DNA from: Deltaproteobacteria bacterium
GTDB taxonomy: Bacteria > Desulfobacterota > Desulfobulbia > Desulfobulbales > Desulfocapsaceae
Length of the DNA: 64,000 nt
Direction: 5' to 3'
NCBI GenBank assembly: GCA_026388715.1
Contig: JAPLJF010000032.1
Span: 1-64,000, forward strand
Shown: positions 36,969-45,137 of the stretch, piece by piece
How the letters are laid out: each line of letters opens with the position of its first letter
How positions within the stretch are numbered: the stretch's first letter is position 1
Program-made: the position numbers and the translations under genes
Notes under the pieces: model-generated
Told to the model about the DNA's origin: nothing
Databases searched by the model: none
What the model saw: the letters and a program-made list of their open reading frames with translations, nothing else

Positions 36969-39089
36969 ATGAGCCTTGATGTCCTTTTTCGCCCGGAGTC
37001 GGTGGCGGTGATTGGCGCCTCCCGGACTCCGGGCAAGGTTGGTCATGATATCCTGGCCAATCTGGTGCAGGATGGTTTTGCCGGCGTCATTGTGCCGGTG
37101 AATCCGGCGGCTGACACCCTGTTGAGTCTGCCCTGTTACCCCTCGCTTGCGGCCTGGGGCAAGGAGATCGACCTGACCGTGATCGTGGTGCCGCAAGCCA
37201 TGGTTTATGCGGCGGTGGAAGACAGTATCCAGGCCAAGACCAAGGCCGTCATTGTCATCACCGCCGGATTCCGGGAGATCGGGCCGGAAGGACTGGCGCA
37301 GGAAAAGAAAGTGGCCGAACTCTGCCAGCGTCATAATGTCCGGATGCTGGGACCAAACTGTCTGGGCCTGATCAATACTGAAAACAGGCTCAATGCCTCC
37401 TTTGCCGGCCGGATTCCGGAGCCTGGGGGAATCTCCATCTTCTCTCAATCAGGGGCCTTGTGTACCGCCATGCTGGATCTGGCCGCAGGCCGCCATCTGG
37501 GGCTGGCCAAGCTGATCAGTATCGGCAACAAGGCGGATATATCCGAGGTTGATCTGCTCTTGTATCTGGCCCGCGATGAACAGACTAAGGTGATTGTCGG
37601 TTATCTTGAAGATATCGCCACCGGCAATAATTTTGTGAAGGCAGCTGAAGAGGCCGCCACCCGGAAACCGGTGATTATCCTGAAATCGGGAACCACGATC
37701 GCCGGCCTGAAGGCGGCGGCGTCGCATACCGGAGTGCTGGCCGGGGTTGATACCGCTTATGGCGCGGCCTTCAAGCAGTCAGGCGTGGTGCGGGCCGACA
37801 CCTTTGACGCCCTGTTTGATTATGCCACGGCCCTGTCCATGCAGCCGCTGCCAAAGGGGAACAGAATTCTTATCGTCACCAACGCCGGCGGCCCGGGAAC
37901 CATGGCCGCCGACGCGGTAGAAAAGGCCGGGATGCACGTGGCGGAACTTGATCGCAACACGGCCACCGCGCTCAGGGCGCAACTGCCCCAGGCGGCAAGT
38001 GTCGGCAACCCGATTGACGTGCTTGGCGACGCTGATCCGGAGCGCTATGTGGCCGCCATTGAGGCGGCCCAAAATGACCCTGCCGTTGATGCCATCCTCG
38101 TGATCCTCACCCCCCAGGCCATGACCAGACCGGCAGAAACTGCCATTGCCATTGTCAGGGCCCTTGACGGCTCCAAACCGGTGGTGGCCTCTTTTATGGG
38201 TGGGCGGGATGTGATGCCGGGCCGCCAGGAGCTTGCCGCCGCCGGACTTCCCGATTATGACTCGCCGGAACGGGCCGTCTCCGCTTTGAAAGGCATGGTG
38301 GAATATGCGGCCTGGAAACAGCGGCCGCCGCGTCTGGTCACCAGGTTCCGGGTGAACCGGCGGCGGGTGGAGCGCATTATCAGCCGCCGTCAGCGCACCG
38401 GGATGCTCCAGCTGGGTGAGGTGAAGGGAAAAGACATCCTCGGGGCCTATGGGTTCCGGGTTCACGATGGAGCCCTGGCCGGCAGCACCGACGAGGCGGT
38501 AGAGATAGCGGAGCGTATCGGCTATCCCGTGGCCATGAAGATCGTCTCTCCCAATATTGTCCATAAAAGCGATCTGGGCGGGGTGATGCTCAATCTGGCC
38601 AATGGCGAGTCGGTTGGCGATGGCTATGACCTGATGATGTTGAAGATCCGCAAACGGGCGCCGGACGCCTTAATTGAAGGGATCTATGTCGAGCAGATGG
38701 CCAAGAAGGGTTTGGAGGTTATCATCGGCATGACTCGTGATCCCCAGTTCGGGCCCATGCTCATGTTTGGTCTGGGCGGCATTTTTGTCGAGGTGATGAA
38801 GGATGTGACCTTTCATCTGGCCCCGATCACCGAAGAAGAGGCCATCCAGATGCTGAAATCTACCCGCTCCTATGCCATGCTTGAAGGCAAACGGGGGCAG
38901 AAAGGGGTGGATATCACGGCCATTGCCTCGGGCCTGCAGCGGATCAGCCAGCTGACCACGGATTTTCCCCAGATCCTCGAGCTTGATATCAATCCGTTTA
39001 TTGTCGGAGAAGTTGGTTCCGAGCCGGTGGTGGCGGACGTGCGCATGACCCTGGCCCCATTGCCAGAGGAGGCCGTCGCCAAAAAATAA
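36969..39089 (+). CDS. Acetate-CoA ligase (ADP-forming), fused alpha and beta subunits
   Basis: 706 residues in the order CoA-binding, succinyl-CoA-synthetase-like, then ATP-grasp. FRPESVAVIGASRTPGKVG starts the CoA-binding domain; ISQSGALC-like IFSQSGALCTAML and the phospho-His segment AASHTGVLAGVDTAYGAAF (about 254) follow; the ATP-grasp half has GYPVAMKIVSPNIVHKSD and DINPFIVGE. It interconverts acetyl-CoA, ADP and phosphate with acetate, CoA and ATP, giving substrate-level ATP. AAGGAGCTG precedes the start. Central to the acu-like cluster. Confidence 0.93.
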   Translation: MSLDVLFRPESVAVIGASRTPGKVGHDILANLVQDGFAGVIVPVNPAADTLLSLPCYPSLAAWGKEIDLTVIVVPQAMVYAAVEDSIQAKTKAVIVITAGFREIGPEGLAQEKKVAELCQRHNVRMLGPNCLGLINTENRLNASFAGRIPEPGGISIFSQSGALCTAMLDLAAGRHLGLAKLISIGNKADISEVDLLLYLARDEQTKVIVGYLEDIATGNNFVKAAEEAATRKPVIILKSGTTIAGLKAAASHTGVLAGVDTAYGAAFKQSGVVRADTFDALFDYATALSMQPLPKGNRILIVTNAGGPGTMAADAVEKAGMHVAELDRNTATALRAQLPQAASVGNPIDVLGDADPERYVAAIEAAQNDPAVDAILVILTPQAMTRPAETAIAIVRALDGSKPVVASFMGGRDVMPGRQELAAAGLPDYDSPERAVSALKGMVEYAAWKQRPPRLVTRFRVNRRRVERIISRRQRTGMLQLGEVKGKDILGAYGFRVHDGALAGSTDEAVEIAERIGYPVAMKIVSPNIVHKSDLGGVMLNLANGESVGDGYDLMMLKIRKRAPDALIEGIYVEQMAKKGLEVIIGMTRDPQFGPMLMFGLGGIFVEVMKDVTFHLAPITEEEAIQMLKSTRSYAMLEGKRGQKGVDITAIASGLQRISQLTTDFPQILELDINPFIVGEVGSEPVVADVRMTLAPLPEEAVAKK

Positions 39090-39283
39090 CTATAATGATA
39101 CAGTGTCGTCAGCGGCATAAGGTGCCGTAAACCGAAAGATCAAGAAAAAGCCATTGCTCTTTCGATAACGGCACCTAAGCCGTCGTCAAAAAATAACTAT
39201 AACGATACAGTGTCGTCAGCGGCATAAGAATCCGTAAATAAAATAAGCAAGAAAGGCTTTGCTCATTTTATAACGGCTTCTAA
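39078..39283. repeat. Double palindrome and direct repeat between acyl-CoA genes
   Basis: Two hairpins: AAGGTGCCGTAAACCGAAAG / CTTTCG-ATAACGGCACCT (39117-39177) and TCCGTAAATAAAATAAGCAA / TTTGCTCATTTTATAACGG (39228-39278). Each is preceded by the direct repeat AAAAAATAACTATAA-GATACAGTGTCGTCAGCGGCATAA (39081-39120 and 39188-39227). Same family as the repeat at 32529-32582; may also stabilise or process the transcript. Confidence 0.7.
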
Positions 39284-39293
39284 GGAGAAGATC

Positions 39294-41171
39294 ATGGAAT
39301 ATGATGCCAACTGGAAAGAGACCTACAAGGATATGATCATGACCCCGAAGAAGGCCCTGGCCAATGTCCGTTCCGGCCATCGGGTATTCCTGGGGACGGG
39401 TTGCGGTGAGCCGACCGTGCTGGTGCAGGCCATGACCGAGATGGCAGGAAATCTCTGCGATGTGGAGATCGTCGAGCTTCTGACCAAGGGCGACGCCCCT
39501 TATGCCGACCGGAAATACGCCGACTGCTTCAAGGTCAATTCCTTTTTTATCGGTCATAATGTCCGGGAGCAGATTCAGGAAGGCAGGGGGAACTATACCC
39601 CCATCCTCATGTCGGACATTCCGGGCCTGTTTAATTCCGGGCAGTTGCCCCTTGATGTGGCCCTGATCCAGGTGACCCCGCCTGATGCCCGGGGCAAGAT
39701 GAGTCTCGGGGTGTCTGTTGATATCGTCAGGAGCGCGGCTGAGAACGCCTCGCTGGTGATTGCCCAGGTCAATCCGCAGATGCCCTGGACCCGTGGCGAC
39801 AGCCTGATCGATGTCTATGACCTTGATATCCTGGTGCCGGCGGACGTGCCCCTGCTGGAACGGGAGTCGCAACCGGTTCATGAGGTGAGTGCCAGGATCG
39901 CTGAACTGGTGGCGGCCTTGATCCCGAGCGGCGCCACCGTTGAGTTCGGACTGGGCCGGGTCCCCGGTGTCGGCCGGGTTCCCCAGGCGGTGATGCATGC
40001 CCTGTACGACAAGCATGATCTGGGGATCCATACGGAACTGATCACTGATGATATCATTGACCTGATTGAGTCGGGCGCGGTGAGCGGGGCCCGCAAATCA
40101 ACGGACCGGGGCAAGATCGTCACCAGTTTCTGTATGGGAACCAAAAGATTGTACGACTATGTCAATGATAATCCACTGTTTTCATTCCGACCCACCGAGT
40201 ATGTCAATGACTCCAATGTAATCGGCAAACAGAACCGGATGGTCGCCATCAACATGGCACTCGAGATTGATTTGACCGGCCAGATCTGTTCTGATTCCGA
40301 AGAAGGGAATTTCTACTCCGGGATCGGCGGCCAGGTGGATTTTAATCGCGGGGCCGCCAGATCTTCCGGCGGCAGGGCCATTATTGTCATGCCGGCCACC
40401 ACCAAGGACGGGAAATCACGCATTGTCGTATCCTTGAGCAGCGGCTCCGGGGTGGTGGTCACCCGCGGCACGGTCCACTATGTGGTCACCGAATACGGAG
40501 TGGCGTATCTGCACGGCAAATCGGTCCAGGATCGAACCCTGGCCCTGGTTTCCATTGCCCATCCTGATCATCGGGAGCAGCTCCTGAAACAGGCCATTGA
40601 AGCCAGGTATCTCCGGCGGGAATTTGCGGACGTGGAGGGGAGATTTGTGGTCGCTTCCCTGGACCTGATGAAGACCAGCTATCTCCTTGACAATGGTACC
40701 CAGATCAACTTCCGGCCCGTTCATCCCACCGATGAAGCGCTGATGCGGGATCTGCTTTATGATCTATCCAAGGAGACCCTTTATTATCGGTTCATGAGTC
40801 ATAACCAGCGTTTTGGCCAGAAACAGATCCAGAATTTTGTCTATGTTGATCACCGCAAGGATGTGGCCATTGTCGGAACCGTCCCCGAGGCCTATGGCGA
40901 TGATATCATTGCCGTTGGCCGGTATTATCTGGATGAGCACACCAACATGGCCGAGGTCGCCTTTGTGATCCGGGATGAGTGGCAGAACAAGGGGCTGGGC
41001 AGCTTTCTCTTCCGCCATTTGATGACCATTGCCAAGTCCAGTGGTATCAGCGGATTTACCGCCGAGGTTCTGCGTGATAACAAGCGGATGCAGGCGATAT
41101 TCAACCATTCCGGCTACAAGGTGCAGAGCCGGGTGGAAGAAGGGGTGTACAGTTTCAAGATTGAATTCTGA
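39294..41171 (+). CDS. Acetyl-CoA hydrolase/CoA-transferase fused to GNAT acetyltransferase
   Basis: 625 residues. Positions 1 to about 430 are an AcetylCoA_hydro-type CoA-transferase, with GLGRVPGVGRVPQAVM and the catalytic Glu in AINMALEIDLTGQIC, plus GIGGQVDFNRGAARSSGG. From about 450 on is a GNAT domain: FRPVHPTDEALMRDLLYDLS, VAFVIRDEWQNKGLGSFLF (acetyl-CoA loop). The fusion is known in deltaproteobacteria. It may move CoA between acyl groups and also acetylate proteins, which would oppose the deacetylase upstream, as AcuA does in Bacillus. AAGGAG precedes the start. Confidence 0.92.
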   Translation: MEYDANWKETYKDMIMTPKKALANVRSGHRVFLGTGCGEPTVLVQAMTEMAGNLCDVEIVELLTKGDAPYADRKYADCFKVNSFFIGHNVREQIQEGRGNYTPILMSDIPGLFNSGQLPLDVALIQVTPPDARGKMSLGVSVDIVRSAAENASLVIAQVNPQMPWTRGDSLIDVYDLDILVPADVPLLERESQPVHEVSARIAELVAALIPSGATVEFGLGRVPGVGRVPQAVMHALYDKHDLGIHTELITDDIIDLIESGAVSGARKSTDRGKIVTSFCMGTKRLYDYVNDNPLFSFRPTEYVNDSNVIGKQNRMVAINMALEIDLTGQICSDSEEGNFYSGIGGQVDFNRGAARSSGGRAIIVMPATTKDGKSRIVVSLSSGSGVVVTRGTVHYVVTEYGVAYLHGKSVQDRTLALVSIAHPDHREQLLKQAIEARYLRREFADVEGRFVVASLDLMKTSYLLDNGTQINFRPVHPTDEALMRDLLYDLSKETLYYRFMSHNQRFGQKQIQNFVYVDHRKDVAIVGTVPEAYGDDIIAVGRYYLDEHTNMAEVAFVIRDEWQNKGLGSFLFRHLMTIAKSSGISGFTAEVLRDNKRMQAIFNHSGYKVQSRVEEGVYSFKIEF

Positions 41172-41177
41172 TGGCGT

Positions 41178-41291
41178 CGCGACAAGGCCCAAATACTTCG
41201 TTGCCCTGCATCCTTCGTCACTGCGGCTTACTGATTGTACGCCTCATTCCTCAGGATTAGGGCGCCTCGTCTTTGGGCCTTTTCGCTTAGT
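41178..41291. repeat. Long imperfect palindrome after the CoA-transferase gene
   Basis: Outer arms GCGACAAGGCCCAAATACTT and, on the other strand, GCGAAAAGGCCCAAAGACGA; inner arms ATCCTTCGTCACTGCGG / CGCCTCATTCCTCAGGAT also pair imperfectly. Only one copy in the window; looks like a MITE- or REP-type element, distinct from the others. Confidence 0.5.
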
Positions 41292-41316
41292 CATCTTTTA
41301 TGAGATTACCAATAAT

Positions 41317-41988
41317 ATGAAGAGTGAACAACAAACAGAGTGCAAACGCTGCGGCATCTGCTGTCAGAAGGGCGGCCCGGCCCTGCATGGCCAGGATCTG
41401 GCCCTGGTGCGGCGTGGCCGACTGCCGTGGGAGAATCTGATCACCATCCGCCGCGGCGAGCTGGCCTATAATCCGCTCTCTGACAAGATTGAGCCGGTGC
41501 TTCAGGAGCTGGTGAAGATCCGGGGAACCGGCCAGGAGTGGTGCTGCTGTTATTATGATCCTGCCGGCAAAGGGTGCTCCATCTACGGGAGCCGGCCAGT
41601 GGCCTGCGGGGTGTTGAAGTGCTGGCAGCCTGAGGAAACCCTGGCCCTTGTAGGTCAGGATCTGCTCAGTCGTCTGGATATCCTGGAGGAAGGAGACCCG
41701 CGCCGGTCATTGGTGCAGGAGTATGAGCAATTGTGTCCCTGTCCTGATCTGCAGGAGGTGGAGAAATCGCTCGCTGATCAGGATGAAAGCGCCTTGCGCT
41801 CGCTGGAAATGCAGGTGAACACCGATATTGCCTTTCGTGACCGGGTGGTGCAGGAATTGAATCTGCCACTGGCCCGCGAGCTTTTTCTCTTTGGCCGCCC
41901 GCTTTTTCAACTGCTGCAGGCCTTTGGCGTGGGTGTTTCTGAATCATCCCAGGGGCTGAGGCTGACAATCAGAAAAGTTGGAATTTAG
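41317..41988 (+). CDS. YkgJ-family cysteine cluster protein
   Basis: 223 residues starting MKSEQQTECKRCGICCQKGG, the CxxCGxCC signature of the YkgJ/CxxCxxCC family, with further CCCYY, KGCSIYGSRPVACG cysteines, implying a zinc or Fe-S site. The function of this family is poorly known. The start at 41317 is chosen for the conserved N terminus. The stop codon TAG is formed by the target TTA plus the first base of the MITE that follows, so the original C terminus may have been longer. Confidence 0.82.
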   Translation: MKSEQQTECKRCGICCQKGGPALHGQDLALVRRGRLPWENLITIRRGELAYNPLSDKIEPVLQELVKIRGTGQEWCCCYYDPAGKGCSIYGSRPVACGVLKCWQPEETLALVGQDLLSRLDILEEGDPRRSLVQEYEQLCPCPDLQEVEKSLADQDESALRSLEMQVNTDIAFRDRVVQELNLPLARELFLFGRPLFQLLQAFGVGVSESSQGLRLTIRKVGI

Positions 41989-42168
41989 AGCTTGTCCGTA
42001 AATAAATCTTTGGTGCTCGCATCCGGCTTTTGGCCGTCTTTGACCGCTCCTCAATCGCAAAATCCTCGCCGTAGCGCTGCTACGGCTGCGGTTTTACTCA
42101 ATCGTGCTCGGCCAAATTCGTCTCAAAATCCGGCGCGCTCCCTGAAAAGCTTATTTACGGACAAGCTC
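41988..42168. mobile_element. MITE of 181 bp, copy 1
   Basis: Perfect terminal inverted repeats GAGCTTGTCCGTAAATAA / TTATTTACGGACAAGCTC, flanked on both sides by TTA (target duplication). The inside is itself an imperfect palindrome centred on CCGTAGCGCTGCTACGG. A second copy, about 97 percent identical by eye, is at 62847-63026. No coding capacity; it would need a transposase from elsewhere. Confidence 0.85.
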
Positions 42169-42194
42169 TTAATCTCTCATGGAATCGCTCATTG

Positions 42195-42244
42195 GGCTGT
42201 CTGGTTCTTAAGCGCGGATAAGAACCAGACAGCCTTATTTTTTT
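42195..42244. terminator. Bidirectional terminator
   Basis: A perfect 16-base stem, GGCTGTCTGGTTCTTA / TAAGAACCAGACAGCC, with loop AGCGCGGA, followed by TTATTTTTTT. It lies between converging genes (YkgJ-type on plus, ferredoxin on minus). Confidence 0.9.
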
Positions 42245-43007
42245 ACCACATGCTGCGGCCAATCACCTCGCCCCGGGTGGAGAGGGTGATCTGTTCCACC
42301 GGCACGGTTTTTCCGGCCTGTTCCATGGCTTGTTTGATGATGCCGACCATGGAGGAGCAGCAGGGGACTTCCATGATCAGGATGGTCAGGCTGTTGAGGT
42401 TGCAGGTGGCAATGATCTCGGCAAAACGCTGGACATAGCTCTGGGCATCGTCAAATTTGGGGCAGCCCATCATTACCACCTTGCCGACCAGAAAGTCGGT
42501 CTGAAAATTGGGGGCGGAGACGGCGCTGCAGTCGGCGGCAACCAGCAGATCAGCATTCTGGAGGAAAGGGGCGGTTGGCGGTACCAGACGGATCTGGATT
42601 GGCCAGTGGCTGAGCGCCGAGGTGCCGCCGGTGACGGCCAGGGATGGTTTGTTGGCCATCTGGCACGGGGTCTGCGGGGCAAAGGTCTGGAGCCTGGCCG
42701 ATGGGCAGCCGGATGGTCTGAGGCTGGCCTGTGCGGTCTCCTCTTTTTTCTCTTGTATTTTCTTCTGGGCCAGAAATTCTTGCACCGCCTCTTCGCTGAA
42801 ATCCTCGGCCTCACGCTCGATGACCTGCAGGGCGCCGGTGGGGCAGGACCCAAGGCAGGCGCCAAGGCCGTCGCAGAGCTTGTCGGCCACCAGCCGGGCC
42901 TTGCCGTCAATGATCTGCAGTGACCCTTCTGCGCAGTCCGGCACACAGAGGCCGCACCCGTTGCAGAGTTCTTCGTCTATCTTGATAATCTTGCGTATTA
43001 TTTTCAT
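42243..43007 (-). CDS. Ferredoxin-like 4Fe-4S protein (Hcp-associated FrdX type)
   Basis: 254 residues. Cluster 1 is C15-x2-C18-x2-C21-x3-C25 (CNGCGLCVPDC). Cluster 2, CDGLGACLGSCP, has Leu at one Cys position, as in ferredoxins that accompany hybrid cluster protein. The rest of the protein carries several more Cys (VAADCSA, MMGCPKF, MEVPCCSSM). Desulfovibrio has such a gene beside hcp under the regulator HcpR. Here a TTGAC-N4-GTCAA box lies 93 bases upstream of the start, in keeping with that. No hcp in the window. Confidence 0.8.
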   Translation of the reverse strand: MKIIRKIIKIDEELCNGCGLCVPDCAEGSLQIIDGKARLVADKLCDGLGACLGSCPTGALQVIEREAEDFSEEAVQEFLAQKKIQEKKEETAQASLRPSGCPSARLQTFAPQTPCQMANKPSLAVTGGTSALSHWPIQIRLVPPTAPFLQNADLLVAADCSAVSAPNFQTDFLVGKVVMMGCPKFDDAQSYVQRFAEIIATCNLNSLTILIMEVPCCSSMVGIIKQAMEQAGKTVPVEQITLSTRGEVIGRSMW

Positions 43008-43074
43008 TTGGATATCCTCATCGGGAAAAGGTTCTAGTTTAAGAGACCGTTGATTTGCTGCATATGGATCCCAC

Positions 43075-43143
43075 TATACCAGAAATATTCCCTGTCACTT
43101 TGACTTGGGTCAAGCCTGCAATAAAAAATAAAAAAAGCCACGA
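43075..43143. repeat. Promoter-region repeat, copy 1
   Basis: TATACCAGAAATATTCCCTG through TGCAATAAAAAATAAAAAAA is repeated with few changes at 63931-64000. It includes the TTGAC-N4-GTCAA palindrome. Confidence 0.75.
43100..43113. promoter_or_regulatory. FNR/HcpR-like operator
   Basis: TTGACTTGGGTCAA is a perfect TTGAC-N4-GTCAA palindrome, the type bound by CRP/FNR-family regulators such as HcpR in sulfate reducers. It is upstream of the ferredoxin gene, and the same site recurs at 63956-63969. Confidence 0.6.
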
Positions 43144-43271
43144 TGTTTTGGGGGCGTAAAAAATGACAGCAATAATTAGTGCCCGGTTCCAAGGCTGAGA
43201 CGATAGTCCCCAGGCTGTCTGGTCGATATGACAAATTCTGAAATCGATGTTTTTTGCAGAAGGCCAAAATA

Positions 43272-44582
43272 TTACAGGTTGTCCAGCGGGCTGCGCACCG
43301 AGAGTCCAGGCCGGTTGAGCACATGGGTGTAGATCATGGTGGTGGCGACATCTGCGTGGCCCAGTAGTTCCTGTACCGTGCGGATATCCGCACCGCCTGC
43401 CAATAGGTGGGTGGCAAAGGAGTGGCGGAGTGTGTGGGGGGTGACCCGCTGGGAAAGACCGGCCGCCCTGGCCGCCTTGCGGATGGCATTCTGGAACGAG
43501 GCATCGTTGAGGTGATGGCGCCGCCGCAGGCCGCTGCGGGGATCAATGGCCAATTGTCGCGAGGGGAAGAACCACTGCCAGGCCCAAAGTAACCCGGCCG
43601 TGGGGATCTTGTTTTCCACCGGGACCGGTAACCAGACTCCCGGCAACTCGGCCTGTTGGTCTTCCTCAAAAAGCTGCCGCAATCGTTCGCGGTGCTCCAG
43701 CAGAGGTGTACGCAGGCTTTCCGGTAACACGCTCACCCGATCCTTGCCGCCTTTGCCGCTGCGCACAATCAGGATTCCCTGCTCAAAATTCACATCCTGC
43801 ACCCGCAGCCGCAGTAACTCCATGAGCCGCAGGCCGGCGCCGTACATGAGCTGGGCCATGAGCCGGTTGGTGCCGGACAGTTGCGCAAACAGCGCCTGGC
43901 ACTCCCGCTGGCTGAGCACGGCTGGTATCCGTTTACTGAGGCGACCGGGGCGAAAGCCGGAAAAGTCTCCGGGATCGCGGCCCAAAGCTTCCCTTTGAAG
44001 AAATACCAGCGCATTCAAAGCCTGCCGTTGGGTGCTGGCTGAAATCTTTCTGTCCACAGCCAGGTGGTCGAGAAAGCCGCGGATATCATCAGCTCCCGCC
44101 TCTTCAACAGGCCGCTCTCGCAGCCAGAAGGCAAAGCGATGGGCCCAGCCCCGGTAGGTCTGCTCGGTGCGCCACTGCAGATGTCTTCTGCGAATGACCG
44201 TCACCAGAAGCTGCTCCCATGGTGGTCCTCCCTTGTCCTTTTGCTCGACCTTGATGACCTGTTCCTGTATCGGCGGTGCAGAGGAACCTGCACTCTCTTC
44301 ACCTCGCTGGATGGATGCGGCCTTAAAAAACCACCGCAGGGAAGATCGGACGGAATCCGTATTTTTGCCTTCTTCCTCCAGTGTGTGCAGATAGTCCAAC
44401 ACTGATTCCACCGAGGCCCGACGGTGTACGGCCTTGAGGAATTTCAGCCAGGCAAAGATGTCCTGTTCTCGTGTGCGGAGCTCGGTAGGATCAGGGTTTT
44501 CCGATTGCAGGACTTCCCGCCATCTGGGAAACGAGATTGGGGCGTTTGGAGTAGTACCGACTTTGTCTTTTGACTTTTGCAT
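43272..44582 (-). CDS. intI: Integron integrase with N-terminal extension
   Basis: 436-residue tyrosine recombinase. Catalytic Arg252 (GAGLRLMELL), Lys in SGKGGKDR, H383-x2-R386 (HTLRHSFATHLL), His409 and Tyr418 (TTMIYTHVLNR). The IntI-specific insert is present: WAWQWFFPSRQLAIDPRSG and RRHHLNDASFQ (about 333-363), which XerC/D lack. It recombines attC with attI. The first 110 residues are extra compared with IntI1 (337 residues) and look like a second SAM-like core-binding unit. Divergent from the cassette array, as in known integrons. Confidence 0.95.
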   Translation of the reverse strand: MQKSKDKVGTTPNAPISFPRWREVLQSENPDPTELRTREQDIFAWLKFLKAVHRRASVESVLDYLHTLEEEGKNTDSVRSSLRWFFKAASIQRGEESAGSSAPPIQEQVIKVEQKDKGGPPWEQLLVTVIRRRHLQWRTEQTYRGWAHRFAFWLRERPVEEAGADDIRGFLDHLAVDRKISASTQRQALNALVFLQREALGRDPGDFSGFRPGRLSKRIPAVLSQRECQALFAQLSGTNRLMAQLMYGAGLRLMELLRLRVQDVNFEQGILIVRSGKGGKDRVSVLPESLRTPLLEHRERLRQLFEEDQQAELPGVWLPVPVENKIPTAGLLWAWQWFFPSRQLAIDPRSGLRRRHHLNDASFQNAIRKAARAAGLSQRVTPHTLRHSFATHLLAGGADIRTVQELLGHADVATTMIYTHVLNRPGLSVRSPLDNL

Positions 44583-44709
44583 ATTATATAAATAGCAAAT
44601 TCAGTTACTGAGTTCAAGCCCCTCTGATTTATTTAAGTGGTGAGGCATCAGGCTTTGCTGAATTTGTCATAATTAGCTGTCAACATTAAAAATATACGGA
44701 GATATTTTC

Positions 44710-44739
44710 TTGACACCCGGAACCGGATCGGCCTATGAT
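44710..44739 (+). promoter_or_regulatory. Cassette promoter (Pc-like)
   Basis: TTGACA (44710-44715), 18-base spacer, TATGAT (44734-44739): a strong sigma-70 promoter pointing into the cassette array, 63 bases before the attI crossover site. Confidence 0.7.
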
Positions 44740-44801
44740 GCAATTGATTTACTGATTTTAACTGGCCTGACTTTCGACGCGAAGACAGGCTTAATAATAC
44801 T

Positions 44802-44808
44802 GTTGGGC
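44802..44808 (+). other. attI: attI core site
   Basis: GTTGGGC, the GTTRRRY crossover motif, lies between the integrase gene and the first cassette with no opposing RYYYAAC hairpin arm, as expected of attI. attI boundaries upstream are not defined here. Confidence 0.65.
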
Positions 44809-44874
44809 ATACATGGAATGTCTCTGCATGCGTGTCACAAAAAATCCTCAGAGACAAACTAAAGGAGAAAGAAA

Positions 44875-45066
44875 ATGGCTGATCAAGTATTGAAAGACAA
44901 ACGTGGTTCTACAATAGGCAGAATAATCACAGGAAGTAATGGTGTTCAAACCATTAAAGATGAGAGGGGTTCCACTAAAGGAACTTACGACCCCAAAACT
45001 AACACAACGAAAGATCATCGAGGTTCTACTGTTGGCACAGGCAACTTACTGACTACACTTCTTTAA
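44875..45066 (+). CDS. Cassette 1: small repeat protein (beta-flower-like)
   Basis: 63 residues with three copies of a KDxRGSTxG motif (KDKRGSTIGRI, KDERGSTKGTY, KDHRGSTVGTG) about 22 residues apart. This resembles short beta-repeat proteins annotated as 5-fold beta-flower, but I cannot confirm the family. A strong AAAGGAGAAAGAAA ribosome site precedes the ATG. Being first after attI, it should be the most highly expressed cassette. Confidence 0.7.
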   Translation: MADQVLKDKRGSTIGRIITGSNGVQTIKDERGSTKGTYDPKTNTTKDHRGSTVGTGNLLTTLL

Positions 45067-45077
45067 TGAGACATTGT

Positions 45078-45113
45078 CCGAAGCCCGCCAAAACTTTACC
45101 TCAACATTGGGCA
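45078..45113 (+). other. Degenerate attC, end of cassette 1
   Basis: CCTCAACATTGGGC matches the CCTCAACGTTRGGC ends of the other attC sites except for A in place of the G at the crossover. The left arm is poorly conserved. This site may no longer recombine. Confidence 0.4.
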
Positions 45114-45137
45114 TCATACTCAAAGGGGATGCTCTGA

